52,987 bases of DNA from the NCBI GenBank assembly GCA_002863125.1, contig PKEB01000001.1, forward strand, positions 1-52,987, in the 5' to 3' direction. Below, in pieces: positions 1 through 8,676 of this stretch. Origin of the DNA: Flavobacteriales bacterium. GTDB lineage: Bacteria > Bacteroidota > Bacteroidia > Flavobacteriales_D > Sanyastnellaceae. Made by a program: the position numbers and the translations under genes. The stretch's first letter is position 1. Every line of letters starts with the position of its first letter. The notes under the pieces were generated by a model. It searched no databases. It saw only the letters and a list, made by a program, of their open reading frames with translations, and was not told where the DNA came from.

Positions 1-1
1 T

Positions 2-2443
2 GTCACGGCAGGAAGCACCTGGCAGGTAACGGGTCCGCTCGATTACTCGTTCGGTAACTACAAAATCCAGCCACGCTCTGAAGCAGACGCTTTGTTGTAC
101 GGTTGCACCAGTGCGGATGCTTCAAACTACAACGCGGGTGCTGGCATCGACGACGGTTCTTGTGAATTCTCGGGCGAGTCCTGCGGTATCTTCTTCTCAG
201 AGTACGCTGAAGGCAGTGGATACAACAAATACCTCGAGTTGTACAACCCAACGTCTACGACGGTTTTCTTGAGCCAATTCATCATGGGCAACTGCAGCAA
301 TGGTTGCGATACCCCTGATGCGCCCAACGTGAGTGATCAGTTTGACTACTTCACATTCAACTTCCCATTCGATGCAGAGATTGCACCGGGTGGAACGTAC
401 ATCGTAGCACACCCACAATCAGACTCCACCATTCTGGCAGCCGCCGACATTACGTACACATACTTGTCCAACGGAGATGATACATACGGCCTCTTCGAAT
501 TGGCGGGTGGTGATACAATCATGGTCGACATCATCGGAACCATCGGTCCAGACCCAGGTTCGGGATGGGACGTGGCCGGTGTAGCCAACGCGACCAAGGA
601 CCACACGCTCGTGCGAAACGAATTCGTTTTCACGGGTAACGGTGGTGACTGGGCGATGTCTGCAGGTACCAACGCCTTGGATTCCGAGTGGATTGTACTC
701 GACCAGAACGATTGGAGTGACTTGGGCATGCACACCTTCTCAGGTTCTTGCGCGGCCTCGACCGGGGGTTGCACCGATCCGTTCGCAGTCAACTACGATG
801 AGAATGCAACATCGGATGATGGTTCATGCATCTACATCGCGAACTACACGATTCAGGAGATTCAGTCAGGCGGTTTGAGCGGTCAAATGCAAACGCAAGG
901 GATTGTGACGGCGACCTACCCTCCAACGGGTGGATTGGCCGGCCAGGCTTCCTATGTCATCCAAGACGGCACAGGGCCCAACTCAGCCATCTGGGTCATC
1001 GGTGACGGCGTGGCCCTCGGTGACGAAGTGTCCATCTTGGGTAACGTGACTGAAGTGTACGGCTTGCGCCAGATTCAAGCGGCCACACCTGAAGTCCTGT
1101 CTTCGGGCAACGCATTGCCGGCAGCTGAAATGCTCGCGACCGCAGCCATTAACGATGAGCAATGGGAGTGCGTACTCATCAGCATGACCGGTGAGTGCAC
1201 CAATGCCGACGCCGGTTACGGCGAGTGGCACCTGAACGACGGTTCAGGCATCGGTACCATTGATGACATCGGATACGACGCCATCGGGGATTCACTGACT
1301 GCTGACGGCGGCAATACGTATGCACCGCTTTTGGAAGAAGGACGTTCGTACCGCGTGGTCGGACCCAACTTCTACTCATACGGCGCCTGGAAGTTGTTGC
1401 CACGTGACGCAGCGGATGTTGTTCGTTTGGGTTGCACCACGGCCTCGTTCAGCAACTACGATCCGTACGCGCAAGAAGACGACGGTTCATGCGTGGATGC
1501 ACCCGGTTGCACGGACCCAGCTGCAGACAACTACGATCCTGCTGCAACCTTGGATGATGGTTCGTGCATCATCAGCGGTTGCGATGATCCAGCGGCATTC
1601 AACTACCAGGAAGGCGTAAACAACCCCACCAACGAGGATTGCTACTACACGCTGCCCAACTTGGTCATCAACGAGATCCACTACAACCCCTGCAGTGCGC
1701 AAGGCGATGATTTCGACTACGAGTTTGTCGAGATCTACAACGGCGGCGACATGCCAGCAGAGATTGGTGGTTTCGAGTTCTACAACACGGCAAGTGGAGC
1801 ACCACAGCTCGGGTACGTCTTCCCTGAAGGCACATCAATCGCAGCCGGCGAATTCGTTTTGATGACGGTATCTGATGCGGGTACGGCCAACTACAGCGGT
1901 TTGGGTGTTCAGATTTTCCAATTGGAACTGGGCAACTTCTCCAACTCCGGTGAAGCGGTTAGCATCGAGGACGGCTTCGGTAACGTTGTTGATGCGGTGA
2001 CCTATGACGACGCCGATCCATGGCCAGCACAGACGGTTGCCGTATTGGGCAATGTCTTGGTGCAGAGTCCCGATGGTGGATGCTCAACGTTGGAATTGAT
2101 CCAAACGGATCTGAACAACGAAGATCCAGACAACTGGCAAGCCAGCTGGGTGGATAACGGCACCCCAGGTGCGCCAAACTCTTCGGCCTTCGGATGTGTA
2201 GATGCTGCAGCATGCAACTTCGCTTCAGGTGCGTTCTTCGACGACGGTTCTTGCACGTACGACTGCTACGGCTGTACGTACGCGGACGCGACCAACTACG
2301 ACGCAGCGGCGACCATGGAAAACGGAACGTGTGAATTCGACTTTACCGATCCGTGTCCTGCGGATGTTAACGAGGACGGTCAAGTCGGTACGCCTGACTT
2401 GCTCTTCTTCCTGTCCCAATTCGGTTCGGATTGCCCTGAGTAA
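2..2443 (+). CDS. Large secreted Cys-repeat / lamin-tail / OB-fold surface protein (5' end outside window)
   Basis: The frame is open to the left edge, so this is the C-terminal part of a larger protein; the TTG at 92 is not a credible start. The modules in order are: the tail of an OB-fold-like module (2-100), a Cys repeat (101-163), a lamin-tail-like domain (about 180-430, with FFSEYAEGS and YLELYNPT), a Cys repeat (767-829), a full OB-fold-like module (about 840-1429), three Cys repeats (1430-1642), a second lamin-tail-like domain (about 1655-2000, with LVINEIHYNP and EFVEIYNGG), and two more Cys repeats (2192-2332). It ends in one dockerin-like EF-hand half, DVNEDGQVGTPDLL, bracketed by Cys. 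Lamin-tail plus OB-fold combinations are known from secreted Bacteroidota proteins, some of them nucleases, but no catalytic domain is visible here. The protein is probably extracellular and calcium-binding. The function is unknown and no classical type IX sorting domain is seen. Confidence 0.85.
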   Translation, partial: VTAGSTWQVTGPLDYSFGNYKIQPRSEADALLYGCTSADASNYNAGAGIDDGSCEFSGESCGIFFSEYAEGSGYNKYLELYNPTSTTVFLSQFIMGNCSNGCDTPDAPNVSDQFDYFTFNFPFDAEIAPGGTYIVAHPQSDSTILAAADITYTYLSNGDDTYGLFELAGGDTIMVDIIGTIGPDPGSGWDVAGVANATKDHTLVRNEFVFTGNGGDWAMSAGTNALDSEWIVLDQNDWSDLGMHTFSGSCAASTGGCTDPFAVNYDENATSDDGSCIYIANYTIQEIQSGGLSGQMQTQGIVTATYPPTGGLAGQASYVIQDGTGPNSAIWVIGDGVALGDEVSILGNVTEVYGLRQIQAATPEVLSSGNALPAAEMLATAAINDEQWECVLISMTGECTNADAGYGEWHLNDGSGIGTIDDIGYDAIGDSLTADGGNTYAPLLEEGRSYRVVGPNFYSYGAWKLLPRDAADVVRLGCTTASFSNYDPYAQEDDGSCVDAPGCTDPAADNYDPAATLDDGSCIISGCDDPAAFNYQEGVNNPTNEDCYYTLPNLVINEIHYNPCSAQGDDFDYEFVEIYNGGDMPAEIGGFEFYNTASGAPQLGYVFPEGTSIAAGEFVLMTVSDAGTANYSGLGVQIFQLELGNFSNSGEAVSIEDGFGNVVDAVTYDDADPWPAQTVAVLGNVLVQSPDGGCSTLELIQTDLNNEDPDNWQASWVDNGTPGAPNSSAFGCVDAAACNFASGAFFDDGSCTYDCYGCTYADATNYDAAATMENGTCEFDFTDPCPADVNEDGQVGTPDLLFFLSQFGSDCPE
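101..2332 (+). repeat. Seven GCTDPxAxNY...DDGSC Cys repeats in the left-edge protein
   Basis: Copies of about 63 bp lie at 101-163, 767-829, 1430-1492, 1505-1567, 1577-1642 (divergent), 2192-2254 and 2270-2332. Each encodes G-C near the start, N-Y in the middle, and a D-D-G-S-C or similar ending. The acidic residues and paired Cys suggest a small calcium-binding or disulfide-bonded linker between larger modules. The same repeat occurs in the gene at the right edge. Confidence 0.85.
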
Positions 2444-2466
2444 TCCCTCGATTGGATTCAACGAGA

Positions 2467-2494
2467 AAGGCGCTCCACTTGGGGCGCCTTTTTC
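2467..2494 (+). terminator. Rho-independent terminator after the left-edge protein
   Basis: A 10-bp stem (2467-2476 with 2481-2490, including one T-G pair) has a 4-nt loop and a T-rich tail running to about 2499. It lies between convergent genes. The plus-strand T tail is better than the minus-strand one. Confidence 0.85.
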
Positions 2495-2511
2495 ATTTTA
2501 AGATGCGGCCA

Positions 2512-3030
2512 TTAGGGCTTCGGTGTCGCCGGCGTATACGCTTCGTTCGAAGCGTTGAGGTCCCGGTCATACAGGGTGATCCGGAACCGCATGGAATCGT
2601 ATGGGCTGTTCAAAAACCACGAGTTCATGTCGATGCTGATGGTTCCGTTCTGCGCGGGGTTTTGACCGGTGGGCGCCACGGGAGGCACGCGGTAGTAAAA
2701 CGGAATCTGCCCAGCGTCGGGATTGAGTCCAATTTCCACCCATGCGGTATCCCGCCATTCCTGGTATTCGCATTTCAGGTTCTGGTGGTGTTCGCACGTT
2801 GGGCAAAAAGGCGCGAGGGTGTCCGCTTGTCCGAGCCCCACGTTGCCATCGCCGTCGGTGAATCCGATTACCAGTTCCCGGCCGCCGCTTGCGCTGAGGT
2901 CAAACGATTGGAATTCAATCGCCGGCTGATCCGGGAAGCTGGGTTCCGGCAAACAGCCGCCCAGCGGCAGAAGGGCTCCAATCAGAGCAATACGGAAGGA
3001 GGACTTCGGGAGGTGCGGTGCGATTTTCAT
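2512..3030 (-). CDS. Putative lipoprotein of unknown function
   Basis: This 172-aa protein begins MKIAPHLPKS, followed by a hydrophobic stretch and a lipobox LGGC with the acceptor Cys at residue 26, so it should be an envelope lipoprotein. The ATG at 3030 is chosen because it gives this signal peptide; a longer frame runs into the neighbouring divergent gene. Visible features are a DGDGN segment near residue 60, seen in many small Bacteroidota lipoproteins, and a CPTC pair followed by another Cys. The mature part looks beta-rich. I recognise no family. A perfect -7 element lies 15 nt upstream, and the gene is divergent from the LuxE-like gene. Confidence 0.75.
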   Translation of the reverse strand: MKIAPHLPKSSFRIALIGALLPLGGCLPEPSFPDQPAIEFQSFDLSASGGRELVIGFTDGDGNVGLGQADTLAPFCPTCEHHQNLKCEYQEWRDTAWVEIGLNPDAGQIPFYYRVPPVAPTGQNPAQNGTISIDMNSWFLNSPYDSMRFRITLYDRDLNASNEAYTPATPKP

Positions 3031-3045
3031 CGTTTCGATTGGCAT

Positions 3046-3053
3046 CAAAGCTA
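3046..3053 (-). promoter_or_regulatory. -7 element of the lipoprotein gene
   Basis: On the minus strand this reads TAGCTTTG, a perfect match to the Bacteroidota -7 consensus TAnnTTTG. It lies 15 nt upstream of the ATG at 3030. No convincing TTG -33 element is seen. Confidence 0.5.
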
Positions 3054-3081
3054 AGGAATCTGCAACTTCGCATACGGAAGC

Positions 3082-4134
3082 ATGCCCAGCGAAAAGATGC
3101 AAAACCAACCCAACGATACCGCCGCCTTGCTCGCCACTTTGCGCCCGGAAATGCAGCAATTGATGCACCAAGGGGGCGATTGGGAGGCATTCGCCTTGAA
3201 GGTCTTTCGGTTTCAGTGTGCGCACAACGCTATCTACGGTGCCTATGTCCGACTGCGGGGGGTGGACCCGGAAACGGTCACCTCGACGAGAGAGGTACCC
3301 TACTTGCCGGTGCCTTTCTTTCAATCGCACTGGGTGTCGGTGTTCGATGAAGGGACTTCAATGGACCGCATTTTTGAGAGTTCGGGCACCACGGGCCAGC
3401 GCCGTTCGCGCCACCCGGTCGATGATTTGGGGTGGTACGACGAAGTGGCCATGGCCGGGTTTGAACGGTGCGTGGGTGCCTTTGCCGGCCGAAAAATCGC
3501 CGCGTTGCTGCCCGGTTACCGACCGGAGTCGTCCCTCATTCATATGGTGCGGACCTTCATGCAACGATGCGGTCAGCAAGATGAGTCCGAATGGTTTTTC
3601 ATGGATGACTGGTCCGCCTTGGAGCGGCAACTCAGCGCCACGGTGGAGGAGGGGCATGCGGTGCTGGTCATTGGCGTGACGCACGCATTGCTCAAATGGG
3701 CTGCGGAAGCGAAGCTGGACCATCCTTATCCGCAGGTGCAGTTGCTCGAAACGGGTGGGATGAAGGGACACGGCCCCGAGCGCATTCGCGAGGAGGTGCA
3801 TGCGGCGTTGCGTCCGTTGATCGCCGCTTCTGAGATTGGGAGTGAATACGGCATGACGGAACTGTTGTCACAGGCCTGGTCGTCGGGCCACGGGCGATTC
3901 ACCGCGCCACCGTGGATGCGCGTGCGCTTGGCTTCCATGAACGACCCGGGAGCGTGGGCGCCCCAAGGCAAACAGGGCCGCATTTGCGTGATGGACCTGG
4001 CCAACTTGGCGAGCTGTGCCTTCATTGAGACCAGCGACATCGGCCGCATGCATGCCGATGGAACGTTTGAGGTCCTGGGGCGGTTCGACCACGCAGAAGT
4101 GCGCGGGTGCAACCTGCTGACGGTAGAGGGCTGA
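3082..4134 (+). CDS. LuxE-like acyl-protein synthetase / acyltransferase
   Basis: This 350-aa protein belongs to the LuxE/acyl-protein synthetase family, in the ANL (adenylate-forming) superfamily. Recognition rests on FESSGTTGQRRSRH near residue 92-105 (the phosphate-binding ANL motif), SEYGMTELLSQAW near residue 253, TAPPWMRVR, and the C-terminal GRFDHAEVRGCNLL. In bioluminescent bacteria LuxE activates fatty acids for a reductase, but no luxC or luxD homologue is near. In Bacteroidota similar stand-alone genes are common and their substrate is unknown. The stop TGA abuts the tyrS stop on the other strand with no gap. Confidence 0.8.
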   Translation: MPSEKMQNQPNDTAALLATLRPEMQQLMHQGGDWEAFALKVFRFQCAHNAIYGAYVRLRGVDPETVTSTREVPYLPVPFFQSHWVSVFDEGTSMDRIFESSGTTGQRRSRHPVDDLGWYDEVAMAGFERCVGAFAGRKIAALLPGYRPESSLIHMVRTFMQRCGQQDESEWFFMDDWSALERQLSATVEEGHAVLVIGVTHALLKWAAEAKLDHPYPQVQLLETGGMKGHGPERIREEVHAALRPLIAASEIGSEYGMTELLSQAWSSGHGRFTAPPWMRVRLASMNDPGAWAPQGKQGRICVMDLANLASCAFIETSDIGRMHADGTFEVLGRFDHAEVRGCNLLTVEG

Positions 4135-5406
4135 TCAGCCGCAGCTGACGAGGAAGTAGTTCTTCTTGCCGCGCTGCACCAAGATGTGCTTGCCGCTGAT
4201 GAGGTCTTCGCCGCTGACGGTGGTGTTTTCGTTTACCTTGATCTTGTTGATGGAGATGGAGTTTTCCTTCAAGGCCCGGCGGGCTTCGCCTTTGGAAGCC
4301 AAGAATCCCGTGTGTTCCGAGAGGAAATCAATGATGGGCAGGCCGGATTGGACCTGATCCACGCCCAAGGTGGCCTGTGGGACACCTTCGAAGACGCTCA
4401 AAAACTCTGCTTCAGGCAGGGCCTCGATGGCTTCCTTACTCGCCTTTCCAAACAGCAGGGCAGAGGCCGCAATGGCGGTTTCCAGATCGGCTTCGCTGTG
4501 GATGCGCTTGGTGATGTCTTCCGCCAGCGCCTTCTGCAAAATGCGGCGACCCGGGTCTTGGGCATGCTCCGCTTCGAGGGACTCGATTTCTTCTTGGCTC
4601 TTCAGGGTGAAAATGCGGATGTACTTGGACACATCCTCATCTGCCGCGTTGATCCAGTACTGGTAAAATTTGTACGCCGACGTCTTTGACTTATCAATCC
4701 ACACGTTGCCACCCTCGGATTTGCCAAACTTGCTTCCGTCCGCCTTGGTGATGAGCGGAGCAGTCACAGCAAATGCCTGTCCGCTTCCCATGCGGCGAAT
4801 TAATTCCGTGCCAGTGGTGATGTTGCCCCATTGGTCGGAACCGCCGAATTGAACCATGCAGTTCTCGTTCTTCCAGAGGTGGTAAAAATCATACCCTTGG
4901 ACCAGCTGGTAACTGAACTCCGTGAACGACATGCCCGTTTCCAAACGCTTTTTGACGCTGTCTTTAGAGGTCATGTAGTTGACGGTGATGTGTTTACCAA
5001 CGTCGCGGATGAAATCGAGGAAGCGGAAATCCTTGAACCAGTCGGCGTTGTTGACCACACGTGCGGCGTGGGCTCCGTCGAAGTCCAAGAATTGCTCGAG
5101 CTGGGCTTTCTGACAGGCGAGGTTGTGTTGAATGCGCTCCACATCGAGCAACTGGCGCTCGGCGGTCTTGCCGCTGGGGTCGCCAACCATGCCCGTCGCT
5201 CCTCCAACCAGTGCAATGGGGTTGTGGCCGCACCGTTGCCAATGCACCAACATCATCACCGGGACGAGGTTGCCGATGTGCAGAGAATCTGCCGTGGGGT
5301 CAAATCCAACGTACCCTGTCGCATTGCCCTTGGCAAGGAGCTCTTCCAACCCGGTCGTCATGTCGTGCAACATGCCGCGCCACTTCAATTCACTGATAAA
5401 ATCCAT
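4135..5406 (-). CDS. tyrS: Tyrosyl-tRNA synthetase
   Basis: This 423-aa class I aminoacyl-tRNA synthetase charges tRNA-Tyr in the cytoplasm. The HIGH-type motif HIGN is at residues 43-46. The tyrosine pocket segments GYDFYHLW and FGGSDQWGNIT follow, and the KMSKS-type loop is KFGKS at 226-230. The C-terminal S4-like RNA-binding region carries the run ARRALKENSISIN. The start is the ATG at 5406. A TTG three codons upstream overlaps the promoter and is not credible. A perfect -7 element ends 6 nt before the ATG, so the mRNA is probably leaderless. murF lies just upstream on the same strand. Confidence 0.97.
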   Translation of the reverse strand: MDFISELKWRGMLHDMTTGLEELLAKGNATGYVGFDPTADSLHIGNLVPVMMLVHWQRCGHNPIALVGGATGMVGDPSGKTAERQLLDVERIQHNLACQKAQLEQFLDFDGAHAARVVNNADWFKDFRFLDFIRDVGKHITVNYMTSKDSVKKRLETGMSFTEFSYQLVQGYDFYHLWKNENCMVQFGGSDQWGNITTGTELIRRMGSGQAFAVTAPLITKADGSKFGKSEGGNVWIDKSKTSAYKFYQYWINAADEDVSKYIRIFTLKSQEEIESLEAEHAQDPGRRILQKALAEDITKRIHSEADLETAIAASALLFGKASKEAIEALPEAEFLSVFEGVPQATLGVDQVQSGLPIIDFLSEHTGFLASKGEARRALKENSISINKIKVNENTTVSGEDLISGKHILVQRGKKNYFLVSCG

Positions 5407-5412
5407 CGGAGG

Positions 5413-5420
5413 CAAAGATA
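5413..5420 (-). promoter_or_regulatory. -7 element of tyrS
   Basis: The minus strand reads TATCTTTG, a perfect TAnnTTTG match, 6 nt before the tyrS ATG. Transcription would start at or next to the start codon. Confidence 0.7.
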
Positions 5421-5433
5421 ACTTGTGGAGGTG

Positions 5434-6771
5434 TTACAGCACTTCGACCAACGCCTCGAGTGCGATGGAACGGGATCCTTTCAAAAGGATGCGGTGGTTG
5501 GTGAGCGCCGTCGCTTCGCAATGAGCAGCGGCTTCCTTCGTGTTTCCAAAAGCAAGGACGTTCTCGAATGCTTGCGCCGCCTCGTTGAAACAGGGTCCCA
5601 CTGTCCATGTTGGTAAGCCCAACTCATGGGCAAATGCCAAGATTTCCTCATGCGCAGCAGTGGTGTGTGCTCCCAGCTCGGCCATGTCGCCCAAAATGCA
5701 AAGCGGCGTTCCTTCGGTTGTGCTTTCCTCGGTCATGCGCTTGAACGAGGTGAGTGCGGCGCGCATGCTCGAAGGATTGGCGTTGTATGCGTCGAGTAAA
5801 AGGCGGTTGTGCGGGGTCGAGGTCCACTGCGACCGGTTGTTGTCCGGTTGGTACGTGGCTACGGCCTGGGTACACGCCGTTTCGGTGACGCCATACTGCA
5901 GTCCAATGGCGATGGCCGTCATGATGTTCTCGCGGTTGTGCTCGCCTTGTACGTGCACCTTCAGCGGTCCGTGCGACGCTCCCGACGGACCGACCCATGC
6001 AAAGGCATCCTCAGCATGCACTTCTCCAACGAATGGAGCCGATGATGGCACTCCATAAACGAATCGGTTGAGTCCTTCCGCGAGGTGCAACAATTTGGGG
6101 TGGTCGCCGTGCGTGAATACGGGGGACTCGGGTCGAGCATTCCGGATGTAGTCGAACAGCTCCCCCTTTCCCTTCATGACCCCTTCTTCTCCTCCAAATC
6201 CTTCCAAATGCGCCCGCCCGATGTTGGTGATGACCGCTGCGTTGGGCTCGGCGATTTCGGCGAGCAAGGCAATTTCTTTTTGCGCATTGGCCCCCATTTC
6301 AATGATGGCGATGTCGGGTTCTGTGCGCGCAGCGAGCAGGGTCAGCGGCACGCCGATGTGGTTGTTGAAGTTGCCAACGGTAGCGTGAACGTGGGAGTGA
6401 GCGGCCTCCAGCACGCATTTCATCAGTTCCTTGGTCGTGGTTTTGCCATTGCTTCCTGTCAGGCCAATTACCGGACAGGACCACTTCCTTCGGTGCCAAC
6501 GAGCCAGGGACTGCAAGGCTGCCAGCGCATCGGGTACCAAAATGAAACGCGGATCACCCGGCGGGGCGTACTCGCTTTCATCTACGACAGCAGCGATGCA
6601 TCCGGCCTCGATGGCCCGTTGAGCGTAGGCATTGCCGTTGAAATTCTCCCCTTTCAAGGCGAAAAACAGTTGGCCAGCTCCTGCCGCGCGTGTATCCGTG
6701 GTGACACCGGTTGACGCATCGAACTGCGACTGGATGGCCTCGAATTGGGGGTCGGAATCGGATAGGAACAT
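5434..6771 (-). CDS. murF: UDP-N-acetylmuramoyl-tripeptide--D-alanyl-D-alanine ligase
   Basis: MurF adds D-Ala-D-Ala to UDP-MurNAc-tripeptide, the last cytoplasmic step of peptidoglycan precursor synthesis. This 445-aa protein has the Mur-ligase ATP loop GLTGSNGKTTTK at about 103-114, the segment IIEMGANAQKEI, the EHNRENIMTAIAIG motif and a C-terminal GDMAELG. The ATG at 6771 is used because a TTG 11 codons upstream lies against the gldJ terminator. A murF gene next to gldJ is a conserved Flavobacteriia arrangement. No good promoter motif is seen. Confidence 0.96.
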   Translation of the reverse strand: MFLSDSDPQFEAIQSQFDASTGVTTDTRAAGAGQLFFALKGENFNGNAYAQRAIEAGCIAAVVDESEYAPPGDPRFILVPDALAALQSLARWHRRKWSCPVIGLTGSNGKTTTKELMKCVLEAAHSHVHATVGNFNNHIGVPLTLLAARTEPDIAIIEMGANAQKEIALLAEIAEPNAAVITNIGRAHLEGFGGEEGVMKGKGELFDYIRNARPESPVFTHGDHPKLLHLAEGLNRFVYGVPSSAPFVGEVHAEDAFAWVGPSGASHGPLKVHVQGEHNRENIMTAIAIGLQYGVTETACTQAVATYQPDNNRSQWTSTPHNRLLLDAYNANPSSMRAALTSFKRMTEESTTEGTPLCILGDMAELGAHTTAAHEEILAFAHELGLPTWTVGPCFNEAAQAFENVLAFGNTKEAAAHCEATALTNHRILLKGSRSIALEALVEVL

Positions 6772-6802
6772 GGCGCGGGCTTCGGGGTCAAGTTCAGAAA
6801 AC

Positions 6803-6828
6803 AAAAAAGCCCCGCAGCGTGCGGGGCT
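6803..6828 (-). terminator. Rho-independent terminator of gldJ
   Basis: An 8-bp GC-rich stem (6808-6815 with 6821-6828) has a 5-nt loop. Read on the minus strand it is followed by a run of six T (the A-run at 6803-6808). It separates gldJ from murF. Confidence 0.85.
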
Positions 6829-6861
6829 CTTTGTAATTCAATGTGGGATGTTCATGACCCG

Positions 6862-8634
6862 TTAGCGTGGGCTATTGAGTGTTTGGGATCCCATGCGGTC
6901 CATCGCACAGCGGAAACCAATGGCCGCAGACGATTTGTCTTCATCCATAAAGCGACGCGTGCCGGGGCTGAGCCAGTAGCTTCGGTCATTCCATCCGCCG
7001 CCTTTGTAGACGCGCGAGCGGTTATTGATGAGGCTCGTTGTGGCGTACCCGTACATCGTTTCATTCTTCTTGGCTGGAGAATTGAATTCTTCGTCGCTGT
7101 ACTTGATGCTTGATTGGAAGTCGCCATCGAGGTAATCGATGTTGTCTGCTTGGCGGTAATTGTCACGGCCCAGGCTCTCCTCGACGGTCACATCGCGGTA
7201 GCGCAAATCACCGGGTGCGGCATCAACGTTGCGGACAAACAAATCCAAAACATCTGGAGCAATCATTTCCTCACTTTCGATGGCCAGTTCTTTAGCTTCA
7301 GCAATCTGTTCCTGCCCTTCTTCCATGCGCTTGGCTTTGATTTCCTCTTTCGCGGCGTCGATTGCGTTGAAGACATTGGCGACGAGGTTTTGCTCCTCAT
7401 CGGTGAAGTTCTTCATGGCTGCCTTTTCGTAGGCCTTAAGGTCTGCTTCCAAACCTTGGACATCGTACACGACGTAGTCGTACTTGTCAGCGATGAGTCC
7501 CTCCGCATTGCGCTGCTTGGTCTGGTAGACGTTTCCTCGGAAGGGTCGGAACTCCTCCATGTCCACCGCGTTGTAGGGTCGGTACACATCCATGACCCAT
7601 TCGTTGACGTTGCCGGCCATGTTGTACAGGCCGTAGTCATTGGGGGCGTATTCATAGACGGAAGCTGTGGCGGCGGCACCGTCGTTCAACGAGCCTGCAA
7701 CCCCCATGTAATCGCCGCGTCCGCGTGCGAAATTGGCGTTCATTCCGCCGTATTGACGAGAGCGGGAGTTGTCATTTCGGGTGTAGTGGCCGTCCCATGG
7801 GTAGGTTCGGCGATCCGAAATCAATTCAGCATAGCTGTTCCCAATCAATCCCAAAGCAGCGAACTCCCATTCTGCTTCTGTGGGTAGTCGGTAAGGAGGT
7901 TGGAACAAGCCGTCGGCGAGGCGAACATTTCTCGCACCGGAGGAACCGGGTCGGAAATCGGTCAAACCTTCAGTAACAGTCTCCGGGGTGTATTGCCCCG
8001 CGAGGTACGCTTCTGTCGTGAAGAACTCCTCGTCCAATTGCGCTTCGGGGCTGTGGGCGATGAGGCCCTCGCGAACAAGCAACTGCTCGTTGACACGGTC
8101 CGTTCGCCACTTGCAGAAATCATTCGCTTGGTTCCAAGAAACACCCACCACCGGATAGTCTTGGTACGCCGGGTGGCGCAAGTAGTAATCGACGTGCGGT
8201 TCGTTGTATGCCAGCTTCTCACGCCACACCAAGGTGTCGGGCAACGCGCGCTGAACTACTTCGCGGTACGAATCACCGTACACACGGTTCAACCAGTAGA
8301 GGTATTCCAACCAGAATGAGTTCGTGACCTCGGCTTCGTCCATGTAGAATGAGGGTACAGTGACGCGGCGGGGAATGTTGTCCCAATTCATGGTCAAGTC
8401 GTCCTCGACCTGGCCCATTGTGAAAGTCCCGCCTTCGATGAAGACGAGGCCTGGAGCGGTTTCTTGGCCCGCATACATGCGCTTTTCAAAGCCGCCGTTC
8501 GAGGTGTCGTTGTACGCCCATCCTGTGGCACCAGAGCGCTCGGGTGTACAGCTGGACAGGACCATTGCAGAAGCAGCAAGTCCGAGAGCGAAGTACTTCC
8601 AATTCATGGTATTGTAGGTTCTTGTGGGTTTCAT
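6862..8634 (-). CDS. gldJ: Gliding motility / type IX secretion lipoprotein GldJ
   Basis: This 590-aa protein is an outer-membrane-associated lipoprotein needed for gliding and type IX secretion in Flavobacteriia. It has a lipobox LSSC with acceptor Cys29. A formylglycine-generating-enzyme (FGE/sulfatase-modifying) fold follows, with FIEGGTFTMG at 65-74, YRLPTEAEWEFAA at 248-260, YNMAGNVNEWV at 337-347, and the closing RVYKGGGWNDRS and AIGFRCAM segments near 541-578. A charged helical stretch (about 394-460) splits the fold before the last motif. FGE catalytic function is not expected in GldJ. The start is 8634, or the ATG at 8607, which also gives a good signal peptide. The PorP/SprF-like gene lies upstream and a terminator lies downstream. 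Confidence 0.93.
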   Translation of the reverse strand: MKPTRTYNTMNWKYFALGLAASAMVLSSCTPERSGATGWAYNDTSNGGFEKRMYAGQETAPGLVFIEGGTFTMGQVEDDLTMNWDNIPRRVTVPSFYMDEAEVTNSFWLEYLYWLNRVYGDSYREVVQRALPDTLVWREKLAYNEPHVDYYLRHPAYQDYPVVGVSWNQANDFCKWRTDRVNEQLLVREGLIAHSPEAQLDEEFFTTEAYLAGQYTPETVTEGLTDFRPGSSGARNVRLADGLFQPPYRLPTEAEWEFAALGLIGNSYAELISDRRTYPWDGHYTRNDNSRSRQYGGMNANFARGRGDYMGVAGSLNDGAAATASVYEYAPNDYGLYNMAGNVNEWVMDVYRPYNAVDMEEFRPFRGNVYQTKQRNAEGLIADKYDYVVYDVQGLEADLKAYEKAAMKNFTDEEQNLVANVFNAIDAAKEEIKAKRMEEGQEQIAEAKELAIESEEMIAPDVLDLFVRNVDAAPGDLRYRDVTVEESLGRDNYRQADNIDYLDGDFQSSIKYSDEEFNSPAKKNETMYGYATTSLINNRSRVYKGGGWNDRSYWLSPGTRRFMDEDKSSAAIGFRCAMDRMGSQTLNSPR

Positions 8635-8676
8635 GCAGATTGTAGGGGTGCGATCGGTTAAATCGCTTTAATTCAA

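Noticed and set aside
101-2332. Cys-repeat DNA as a CRISPR-like array
   Set aside because: The units are coding, diverged and irregularly spaced, with no identical repeats.
7114-7887. Open antisense frame (257 codons) inside gldJ
   Set aside because: Composition follows the sense gene; no motif and no start signal.
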